DNA from: Burhinus oedicnemus
Lineage: Eukaryota > Chordata > Aves > Charadriiformes > Burhinidae
Assembly: GCA_008921705.1 (NCBI GenBank)
Contig: VFFE01007028.1
Coordinates: 931,297 to 995,296 of the forward strand
Length of the DNA: 64,000 nucleotides
Direction: 5' to 3'
Below, piece after piece: positions 41,701-51,180 of the stretch; position 1 is the first letter of the stretch, and the number at the start of each line of letters is the position of its first letter. The translations under genes and the position numbers were made by a program. The notes under the pieces are model-generated. The model searched no databases. It saw only the letters and a program-made list of their open reading frames with translations, and had not been told where the DNA came from.

Positions 41701-44700
41701 GACAATAGAAAATTAAAGACTGATTCTCCTGAGAACAGTAGGACCAATGGAGCTTGCCTTCCTACAGATGCACCCACAGAGATGGATTCAGGAAAGAAAT
41801 CCATAGATAGCTATTAACACACAAATTACTTCTGGCACAGGAAGTCATTGGATTGCAAACTCCTGGAGGCTGAGAGAGCATTCAGGAAGACAGCAGTGTA
41901 TACTTGCCTGAATTTAATATGTTCCTCTAGATTTCCGCTTTTGGTTAGTACTCTTTTTCACAGAAAAAATTATGAGTGGTTTATCATTTCTGTTAGAACA
42001 CAGGAAAACCCCAGCTAATAAACACTAATAGAGCTGCTGAATTCTCCCTACTTTTCCCATTGAAGAGGCACCGGTACGTCTCTGCTGCTGATTTTAAAAA
42101 AAAAATCTGAAGTATATTTTGGGCTGTGGGTTCAAGATTTACTAAAGAGGAATGGAATCACACATTGGATCACATTTGCTTGGTTCCCTTAGCCTGCCTT
42201 TCTGAGAGCGAGAGACATTCTTTCGTTTCACTTTACATAGACTTTGAGGTGAAATCCTTGGGGTTTTCCTTTTTCTCTTAATTAAACTAGCAGTTTATAC
42301 AGTGTCTGCCCCAAAAACTGATACATTAAAAGTAGCAGAAGTAGCATCTCAAATCCAGTGTTCAAAAGCAGATATCTGCCTGATCTAAGACCCCAGTCAA
42401 TACCACCAACTGCTCAAACACAACAAATCTTGAAATTGCGGAGCCTGGGCTTGATATTTTGGGAACTTGAAAGGTCATGTGTGCCACTCAAAGAATAGGA
42501 AGGAAACAGGTGGGTGGTTAAAATATCAGAAAGAAGCAGAACTCAGTTCCGCTTTGGTTTCTGCTGGCAGACAAGCTATACAACATAAAACAGTAATTTC
42601 ACTTCTCTGCACTTATTTCCCCCCCAAATGATAATTTACAGTTCACAGTAACTAGTACATCTTTAGTGACAATGCTTATATCATTTGAAAGTGCAGATAG
42701 AAGTTTCTATGGAAACTATTGTAACTGCTATAAGATTTATAAATTAGGATATTTCAGATTCTTAGGCCTTCATGAGTCAATGAAACTTTATTTGCAGGCT
42801 ACCACATTTTCTCATCAGCTAGGCTGTTGTGTGTCTTGACAGCACCATGCAAAGCCTACTTGCATGGTCAAATATTGTCATAGCTGGCAATTAAAAAACC
42901 AGCATTACTTCCATTCAAAGTAGTCTATTTAAATACAGATGTCTGTCCTGTTACCTTTGTGATAAAACCTGCTTCAGAAGACCCAGTTTGGGCCTCCAGC
43001 TCCTTTTTGCTCAACTGAGAACTCTGAAGTTTCAGTTAGTAACATCATAAAGTAATGCTTGCAAAATGCACTCTATGTTAGGTTATTATATCCCAGTGCA
43101 AATGAAAGCCTAGTTTTGTGCATCCTTCTGCAGGGAATTCTCCCTCCTTTAATTCAAGCTCACTGGTAACTCGATGAGGAAACTGTGGATTTCTGCTTAC
43201 TCCCTTATCTAACACAAATTTACTTTATGACAGCAATACCCTTTTTTTCCTTCTCTTCTTCTATCAATTAGAATAATCCTTGCTGGTTCTTCCTGCAGGA
43301 GCATCCAAACACAACATTGTCCCAGTTTCCTTACTGGAGTTAGAAAAAAAAAAAATCACTGTTTCAGCCTGACTACCTTTTAGCCCTTCACAGCTCTGGG
43401 GCTGTACTGCCACAAACGATTGATAACGAGTGCCTCATCTATCCTGGAAAAGTCTAACCAATCTATACAGCTTTGCAGCATCAAACCCAATGTAGGTACA
43501 GTCATACTAGCAAAAATTAAATCACCCGATTAAATTACACTCTCAAAAGAACTCTTTAGTTCATATTGTCTAGTTTAAAAAAGAAAACAAACAAAAACAC
43601 ACAAAAAAGTCAGGTTGCTAGTTCTACCAGGACACCCACTGAAGTAACCAGAAGCATAATGCAGATTCTGCCTGCAGAGTTCAGTTCCCTTTTGACATTT
43701 GAGAGTTAGATCTTTTTCTTCCCTGCAAAACGTAGGTTTATTCTTTTCTCTTTGCTGTGGAGTCACTCTATCCTTCAGCCATACCCATAAGTCTTTCTCA
43801 TTTACCATGTGTGCTGTGTTATCAGTTCTGGGCAACTCCCAGCTTTCTCAGCTTACACACTTCCTCTCTTCTAAAACCCTCTTAACACCTTTGGGCCCCT
43901 CCACCACCAGCTTCTGATCACCAAGTGCTGCAAAAAGTGACTATTTACTCTGACCTCTTTAGCACCAACTAAAAATTTCATCTTTCACCTTTGCGCCGAG
44001 TCACAACTGCACGTGACTAGGGTACAGCTTTCTAAAAAGGCATTCGAGATCAGCCATAAGGAATGATGCATGTGTGTATGTAAACCAAGACACTGCTTTC
44101 CTTGCAATCTCTATCTTCAGAACATTATGCTTCACTTTCCTTCTATAATCTTTACAGCAAAAAATAAAACTTCATATAAATGATTAATCAGACCAATTCT
44201 AATCTATCTGCCCCCCCACCCCCACCCCACAACAACAGAGATATAGAGTGAAAAGAGGGAAAGTGAAGCCCTGGAAGATTATGACCCTACCAAGGATGTC
44301 TGTAAGAATTCCTGACTCTTAAACCAAAAATGCCTTATTTTGGAGCCGGGGGATGGGGACAAGGAGACAAACCACTTTTTTCTGTAGGAAAGTATCATGG
44401 AAGGAGTCATACAAATGACCCTTTTATAAGCCACAGCCCCAGTCGCTGCCCTTGCCCTGTGCTTCTGAACTGTGGCATTTTGGCCAGAGTTCACAGTAAT
44501 CTTGAGGTACCTCTGCAGGCAAAAGCAGTATTTCTTAATTGCATTTGAAAGCAGTTCTCAAGGAAGGCAGAAAGCATGCAAATGGACTGATATAAGAGAC
44601 TTTATTCCCAAGTTTAGTTGAAGTTTATGCATTCATATATAAAAATCAACTTTTCCAGGGAGTACATGCCCTCCTGAAAACTGTTTGCCTCATTTCAGAC

Positions 44701-47700
44701 CTCTCCTCACCTTTGCAGTCTTATCAATGAGGGAAAGGAGGTGTTCCCAAGGCACCAAACTACCATTTAGTTTAATGAAAAAATATGAACTCACATAAAC
44801 TTTGTGCCCTGGAAATTCTGTGCAATGTTGGTATATAAACATTAATTTATGTCTCAAAGAATACCAACTGTAAATCAGAAGAAAACAGTTAACATTAACC
44901 TTGGTCTCAGATTGCAAGGACAAAAGTCAATTAACTTCAAAATACTAAAAAAATAGATCACGAATCACACCTTTCCCACCCATGAGCTCTGATCCCCTGT
45001 CCTTGCCTGGAGTGAAAGCTTAGCTGAATTCTGGCCAAAAGAAGAGCAGACACAAGGTACATTATGAATTCAATGGAATTCAGCTGTTTTCTTAACTTCA
45101 TGTCACTTGAATAACCTGAGACCTGATCCAATAACTGCCCCCCCATCTCCCCCAACCATGTTTGCTAATATAATTGGTACTAGTTCTTCTAAACTAAGTG
45201 AACCCCACTGGCAAAAGCACTTTTACTTTGCAGCTGGGTCTGCACTACAGTTTCTAGAATTCATCTAAACTTACTCTTCAACAGAAAAGGAAGACAAGAC
45301 ATGTAGTAAAGTACAGTAATTCTGCAACCAATGCTATCCTAAGCCACTAGTACTTTTTCTGAAAATTAAGCTTTTATACCAAGGAAGAATCCATGGCATG
45401 ATTCACGAGACAAAACATTGCTCAATTCCAATCACTACCCAAACCCCAGTGATACAAGTAACTTGAGAGCTGGGCTGAAACAGAAATAAGTAGGGCATAT
45501 TGAAAGGAACTGCCTATATAATCCACAGAACAGAGCACAGCAGGTTGCATTGCATCCTTGTAAAATTGAGAAGTTCTTGCTCTAGCAGTTATTTTTCTTT
45601 AGTTGCATTTAAAAAGGATAGAGTATGTTGAACAAGTACCTTTAAGAGTAACACACATCTTCAAACAACTGAGAAGAATTACCATTTCTCCTTTTAGAAG
45701 GCACCCCCCAAGTCTTTAGATACCCGCTGCCAGTAATGTGTCTCAGACCTGCCTGGACCATTATCAGTTAATTCCAGTTTGCTACACTTCCTTACTTGCT
45801 ACTTCCCACCAAGCCTGACCAGCTGTAACCAAAAATTTGATAGTATCAAAGAACATCTCTCTTTAGGCAGAAGCATATAAATATAATAGGTTCCTGTGGT
45901 TTTCCCCTCCTCCCCCCACCCTTATCTTTTTAAACACAAGTATTAGACACTACATCATTGACCAGAAGCCTAGGAATGAGTCAACTAACCAGAAACAGCA
46001 GTTCATCTGTAGGTCTTCTCACCTTCCAGAAAGTCTGACAATATCGTGCCACCCTATTACCTTACAGAATACTATATGCCTACCACCTTATAGAATAAAG
46101 ATTTTCTCTTGAACAATTTCTTTCAAAGGTATACTATAATAAGATATTATAAGCACAGAATGCACACTCTTGGTAATGTACCCACAGTTCTTTTTAATTA
46201 ATAAGTCTGGAGAAGAATGAACTGGCTATAGCTTAACCAAAGCAGTAGTACATTTTGATAAGAAGGAAATTGGAAAGAAAAATTACAGGGGATCGACCCT
46301 ATTTCACCTGTGACAAGCCAATGGATATTTGGCTAAATGAGTTCTATATGTCATTGCTCCACAATACCAAGAGCCAATGCTGTTCCTTAAAGTCCCTTGT
46401 CACCAACAGGTGATTTCTGATGCTCACCCCTTAATAGTTACTCACTGCTGCATCAGCTGTGGACAGGATGATTTTAGCAAACTGTATTTGCAGGGCTGTA
46501 TTTCCTGACAGCTGGCACAATGTCAGTACAAGCCAAGGTATTGATGAGGACCTTTCAGTCACATGGGATCTTGTTGCTCTTGTAAACATGAACTAAAACT
46601 CTCTGTGTAGCTCTAGCTGTTGACTCTGGAGATAAGAGTATCTAGATCCACTTGCAGGCTTTAGTTTATGGCCTGTCCTTTAGAGTTAGGTCCTTTTCAC
46701 TACACCTTAAATCTTGCTAGATAAAAAAAGACAACCATATTTATTACATTTAGCTCAGCTTTCATTTTCTTCCTCCCAGTTTATGTAAGTAACTGGGTTT
46801 AGATAGCATTATGAATCTACGTATCTACAATAATAAAAGTAGATAAAACACTATAATAAATACAGAAAGCAGTTGTATTAGGGAAACATTTATATAACAA
46901 CAAGAAAGTTTATAGCAAAAAAGGAAGGGTAGTATGAAAAGGATGCCACAGTAACAGCCTAACACAGCAAATACATTGTTCCAAGCCTGGCCATATGAAC
47001 AATCACCTGACTTTTAAAGAGATGCTGAAAGGTACAGCAGCTATAGCTACACTGGTGCCTGTAACCATTGAAAATGATGCAGGAAAAGCATTGAGTTTGG
47101 AGGACAGCTCAGCTGGAACAGAGCTGTATATACTCACCCTAGGCAGTAAAACTGAGAAACTTACGCGCTAGAAGTATGTAACACTGGGTAGTGTGTCTAG
47201 GTGCACACCCCCACCCCCCAAGATGCCAGTACAGAAAGTGCCCTTTTTGCATGCAGCCTCAATCCCTGGATACTTCTCAAATCTGGAACCAACATCATTT
47301 TTGTCTGGACAGAGACTCTTACACACTTTTTTCCCCAGCTGAGTCCAGCTACTGTTCTTCACCGTTCTGCAGGTATATCACCTGAAACCTCCCTTATCAC
47401 TGTATCTGCTTCCATCTTCTGTAAGCCTTCTTACTGAGAGCTTCTTTTGACATGACCTCCCAGCAAGTAGTTCTGGCATGTGAAGATCCCCACCATATTT
47501 ATAATGAGAAGCTAGGTATTGCCCTCTTTGTATGTTGCCTGATGGTTCTTGAGGAACGGTTTGCTCTTGATTGTGTTCCTCATGAACATGTGTTCCTGTC
47601 ACAGACTCTATACAATGTCAGAAAAATAGCCTAGGGTTAGATGGGCCAACAAAACCAAACATGTCTTTCTTGAGTAGATGTTACTGGATGCACAGTAGAG

Positions 47701-50700
47701 GGACATGTGGCCAGAGTCCCTCTGTTGTCCCCTATACTGTCCTTGTTCTAAGCATGAGTACCACCAATAAAAATACAAGTCAGTCTTCCCCATATACATA
47801 CACACATATATGTATGTATAAACACACAAGCATGCATTTTTTGTTTGTTTATACATAAAACATTTGCACATGTTACCCTCAACTATTTAGGAAGTGTGGA
47901 ACCGTTCAGCATCCCAGAGGGGAAGAGCCAGCCAGTCCCTTCAGGGAAAAAAAAAACCCACCAAAAAACCCCCAACAAAAAACACTCACCAAAAAAAGCA
48001 GTGGGAATCAGGGACCCACCACTACAGATATCACAGACTTTCTAACACTTTCTCCTCTGCTGTTGGTCTGCTATTTCCAACTCCTTCTGTCTTTTTTTAA
48101 CTAGGAAATTACTTCTTCCCTGGACAGGATCCGAGCCACAGAAATTACTGAATGAGAATTCACTGGTTTATCTCCCATAGCATGGTCTGTTTGCCTTTGC
48201 CTTTCATCCTGCCCATCCTCACACCACGCTCTCCTGCTGGCTCCTCAAAGCAGGAGCTCTCTATTGCTCTCCATCTGTGCAAGGGCTGAAACGGTGGATT
48301 TCCACTCCCGGTTGGTAACTAGGAACTAAGCGATAAACAGATTGTAAAGTGATGTTTGTACATTGCTTAGCAAACTGGGATTTTATTCCATATTGGCCCC
48401 TATACACTTAAAATAAACAGAGTTTAGAATTATCTAGGATGAAAGAGCTGTAAGAAAACAATGAGGAATTGCCAGTAATGTCAAAGCAATTAAAATTCAC
48501 ACACTGCTTTATGTTTTCACAAACACTCTTTATAGGTCTTTCTTAATTAGCAAATAATCAGCTGTGTATCTATAAATACAAGTTTGTTATCTTAAGAGGG
48601 CCAGTGATGACACTGCCTGATAAACTGCAGTTTACTGCAATAACAATTTACTGCACAGAAAAACCATCTCATTTTTTGAGCACACTTACAGTATCCAAGC
48701 AATTGCCCCACAGGAAATTAGAAAAGAGTGTAGGAAAGAAACAATCCTGTGAATTATCTGTTTAAGATAACTTTCACAGTGAGAAATTAATTAACAATAA
48801 CACACAAAGCCATTCGAACTCAGACTGGGTTCTCAAAGCATGAAGGCATGCACAGCCACTCCATAAAATGTAACGAAACTTCTTTGTAACTTCCTCACCT
48901 GGGGCTTGCTCAGGTCACAATTAAGTACTTGCACGGCATATTGTAACAGCGTCTGGTCTAAAGGGATTTGGGCAGCTATTCTATTCCCTTGACTACCAGA
49001 CCGTATCAAGAATTAGTAGAGACCACCCTACAGTAAACGAAACCAGCAGAACGACATTTGAAAGACCTCAGTTGCGATCATCTTCGTTACTGTCATTCAG
49101 GTGAAACCCTCCTAGCCGCGCCTGACGCTGACTGTTCAACGGACCAGCGCTGAATGAAACCCAGCCTAGAGCTGCCTTTATGAAGTGCCAGACTGGTCTT
49201 CTCTGATGTGTTTCTCACTTCTCTATTTATACTCCACAGCTAACACAGTACACAATATAAATAACAAGTAGATACCATGGTAGCTTTCAAGGGCCCAAAT
49301 TTATATCATATCTTCAACGTACTGCCGACTGCCACAGAGAATTTACCACCTAGAAAGTCAAGGGATGAGAGCCTGACATAGCTTATGAGCATAGTTTTGT
49401 CTCCCAGAGCCTTGCTGAAACTCCAAATGAGACTATCTATTTGATGGTTTCTGTTTTTCTCTCTGCTGGAAAAAAAACCTGAAGACACTTATCCAAGTCC
49501 CTTTTAGGTCCTTTGAACTCTGGTGGCCAGCTACTATGGTTTCAGCCACCACCACACACTGCTTTTAAAAAAGAACAAGGTCTTTTTTTTGTTTGTTTGG
49601 TGACAACTTTTTGAGGCAGACAGACGAAAGCAAGCTGTACATATTTAACCACCAGCACCTACTGAACTAGAATGGTTTGGTTAAATATTCAAGTCACTTC
49701 TATATTGTAGGTTTTTCTTTTTCAGATGAAAATTGAGCAAGGAAAGAACCCCTTTATCCCACTTTGCTCATATCTGTACCATAAAATGCATCTGCTTGTA
49801 CTTTAATAAGATTGCATTTGGTCCTGCTTTATATTTTGCAACCATCCTGCGAATAGCCTCGGAAACATTTTTAAGGATCTAAGTTGTGTTACCAGGATTT
49901 TCCCATATCCCTTTAAATAACAAGTAGAAAACTGAAAAAGTTTGACACTAACATAAAAACCAATTAAACTTACCGCGACAAAGCCTTTCCATTAGAATTT
50001 ACCACGTGCAGGACGCCATGGGCTGTAATTCATTCTTAGTAAGCTCAGTAGCGAAGCAAACCCGCCTGGAACTAACCCCAGGTAATTATCACATAATGGG
50101 AAACTCTGCCACTACCTTCCATCGGTCAGGACGCGTCGCTTAAAAACTCACGAACGCCACAGCTTGCGGGGGGACAGCGGAGAACAAGAGAATCTCTCGG
50201 CAGGGAGACAACACGGCCCGAAATACCCGGTGATAAACTCGGGAAAGCCCAACTTGCCCGGAGGCGCAGAGCAACGCGATCCCGCTCCCAGGAAGCCTCC
50301 CACGGAGCGGAAAGCTTTTTCCACGCCGTGGGCAGCTTCTTCAGGGCAGGACGATCTGTGCGCATAGATATAGGTAGGAGAAGAATTGAGTTTTGGGTTG
50401 TTGGTTTTTTTTTTTTTTAAAAAAAGGAAGATTACTGCTGTTACCAGCCCCCCGCCCCGGGACGAAGGCAGCGCCTGCCCCGACAGTTGGCAGCCGGGCG
50501 GGTGCTTTGCTCCGCCGCTGCCGTGCCGGCGGAGGGGCCGGCGGACCCCGGGCTCACCTCGATGAGCCGCTGCAGGGCGGGCCCCTGCAGGCAGGTGTGG
50601 TTGGCCAGCAGCTCCCAGTGCTGCTGGAGGAGGTGTTGGGCCGCCCGCACCTCAGCCGGCCGCTCCAGCGCCTGCAGCACGCCGGCGCCCAGCCCCACAT

Positions 50701-50779
50701 AGCCCACGTAGGCCACCAGCAGCACCGGCAGCCCCCAGCGCCGCCGCCGCTGCTGCTGCTGCCGCCGCGCCGCCACCAT
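26431..50779 (-). CDS. KCNK17: KCNK17 (TALK-2) two-pore-domain K+ channel, complete gene, five coding exons
   Basis: Exons 50779-50558, 39516-39402, 29748-29582, 29019-28851 and 26726-26431 join in frame (intron phases 0, 1, 0, 1) into 322 residues; human TALK-2 is about 332. The product is a plasma-membrane K2P background K+ channel that works as a dimer and is opened by alkaline extracellular pH (family knowledge). Seen: TM1 at about 16-38; cap sequon N60-H-T with Cys63; second sequon N89-T-T; pore 1 filter TIGYG (111-115); TM2 about 124-150; TM3 about 174-196; pore 2 filter TIGFG (216-220); TM4 about 236-262; cytosolic tail to 322. Lys237 aligns with TASK-2 Arg224, the extracellular pH sensor. 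TALK-2 rather than TALK-1 is shown by VVQAYK-like exon 2, the SFFFS pore helix, the [13 protein letters not shown] stretch in TM3 and [17 protein letters not shown] in TM4. Introns are 11041, 9653, 562 and 2124 bases. Odd points are the Q4/R4 N-terminus and Ile217 where human TALK-2 has Val. Confidence 0.96.
28851..29019 (-). CDS. KCNK17: KCNK17 coding exon 4 (TM3 and pore 2)
   Basis: This 169-base exon follows the acceptor CTTTACTAG|AAAAAAGC, which has a long T-rich tract upstream (about 29032-29050), and ends at ATTG|GTGAGT. It encodes residues 169-224 plus one base of Gly225. TM3 is [13 protein letters not shown], followed by [13 protein letters not shown] and the second pore [14 protein letters not shown]. 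It is one codon longer than KCNK16 exon 4. Confidence 0.96.
29582..29748 (-). CDS. KCNK17: KCNK17 coding exon 3 (filter 1 end and TM2)
   Basis: This 167-base exon starts after CCTGCATAG with GC, completing the Gly113 codon, then reads [11 protein letters not shown] and TM2 ([20 protein letters not shown]). It ends HWQ at the donor CAG|GTAAGC (phase 0). [14 protein letters not shown] matches the TALK-2 TM2 (FALVGIPLNLVVLN in human). The length is identical to KCNK16 exon 3. If the intron were retained the frame would run on for about 40 unrelated residues to a stop near 29456. Confidence 0.96.
32918..32982 (+). mobile_element. CR1-type LINE, short 3'-end fragment
   Basis: GGGGATTGGACTAGATGATC followed by TCTAGAGGTCCCTCCCAACC and a CTGTGATTCC end matches the last bases of a CR1 element in plus orientation. 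It is about 65 bases long, lies in KCNK17 intron 2, and is oriented against the gene. Confidence 0.75.
33998..34033. repeat. Two 16-bp near-identical copies, 20-bp period
   Basis: TTACTCGCACAACCAT (33998-34013) and TTACTCGCAGAACCAT (34018-34033) differ at one base. The pair lies in KCNK17 intron 2, and no function is apparent. Confidence 0.8.
34566..35095 (-). mobile_element. CR1-type LINE, 5'-truncated, about 530 bases
   Basis: On plus it starts with GACAGAATGGTTTAGGCTAG and AGGGACCTTAAAGATCATCT, the reverse of a CR1 3' end, and ends near CACAGTATTCCAGGTGGGGG. The minus strand encodes a recognisable ORF2 tail ([20 protein letters not shown], then [10 protein letters not shown] and LKGAYKKAG). 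It is the best preserved copy in the window, lying in KCNK17 intron 2 in the same orientation as the gene. Confidence 0.92.
39402..39516 (-). CDS. KCNK17: KCNK17 coding exon 2 (pore helix 1)
   Basis: This 115-base exon lies between the acceptor TTTGCAG|GGTATC and the donor ATTG|GTAAGAG. It encodes residues 75-112 plus the first base of Gly113. GIVQAYKSG continues the cap helix, NTTSLGRW carries a sequon, and [12 protein letters not shown] is the first pore helix leading into the filter. The 115-base length is shared exactly with KCNK16 exon 2. Confidence 0.96.
44210..44230 (-). other. G-quadruplex-capable G-run cluster in KCNK17 intron 1
   Basis: Plus-strand C7-A-C5-A-C4 reads G4-T-G5-T-G7 on the gene strand. 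The G7 can supply two G3 runs, so the sequence meets the four-run, short-loop rule for an intramolecular quadruplex in DNA or pre-mRNA. Formation is an inference. Confidence 0.5.
47941..47998. repeat. A/C-only low-complexity tract
   Basis: Runs of A alternate with short C-runs (for example CCACCAAAAAACCCCCAAC), with almost no G or T over about 55 bases. It lies in KCNK17 intron 1. Confidence 0.7.
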
Positions 50780-51180
50780 CGGCCCCGTCGCCGCCGCCCC
50801 CGGGGCCGAAGAAGCTGCCGCGCCGGGGGCGGGAGCGGGGCCGCCCGCGGGAGGAGGGGAGCGCTGCGCCGGGCAGGGCAGGGCAGGGCGCCCGACCAGC
50901 CCCCAGCACCTCCCCCGGGCCTGCCCCTTCCCACCCTCCGCGGCGCGGAGGGAAGCCCAGAGCCTCGCCAGGCAGCGTGTTCTGCCGCTTACCTCTGCGG
51001 CAGCCAGCCAGCCCACCCCCCTGCCGCCGCCACCCTCCTTCTTCTCTTCCTCCTCCTCTTCTTGCACCGCTCCGCATCCCAACTGTCTTCGCCGGAGCGC
51101 AAAACCGCCCCAGGGCTCCCTTCTCTGCGCTGCGTGTGTCTGCGCAAGGACGGGCACGGAGTCACGTTCGTCCCCTGGAG
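50125..51180 (-). promoter_or_regulatory. CpG island and probable KCNK17 promoter
   Basis: This is the only dense CpG cluster in the window. It covers exon 1 and about 400 bases upstream of it on the gene strand. It is interrupted at about 50399-50427 by a T-run followed by an A-run just inside intron 1. It contains several GC-box-like CCGCCC/CCCGCC strings. No TATA box stands out, which fits a CpG-island promoter with dispersed start sites. The transcription start cannot be placed from sequence. Confidence 0.75.
50558..50779 (-). CDS. KCNK17: KCNK17 coding exon 1 (N-terminus, TM1, cap helix)
   Basis: The exon encodes residues 1-74 and ends at the donor GAG|GTGAGC (phase 0). The start at 50779 was chosen because it leaves 15 cytosolic residues before TM1, close to human TALK-2, and is the only Met codon near TM1. 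Its Kozak context is mediocre (C at -3, G at +4). The reading frame stays open upstream for 143 more codons, to another ATG at 51208, so a longer N-terminus cannot be excluded from sequence alone. The N-terminus holds a basic run, [10 protein letters not shown], encoded by (CAG)4 flanked by CGG codons. [15 protein letters not shown] matches the TALK-2 cap region with its glycosylation sequon and cysteine. The exon is very GC-rich and sits inside the CpG island. Confidence 0.93.

Larger units (their letters stand above)
39517..50557 (-). other. KCNK17 intron 1 (11041 bases)
   Basis: The intron runs from the CpG-island donor to exon 2 (phase 0). It includes the G-run cluster near 44215, other C-rich runs near 45140 and 45905, the A/C tract near 47950 and a CA/TA-rich patch near 47795-47830. 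A 122-codon minus-strand frame at 40023-40391 has no recognised homology. Confidence 0.85.
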
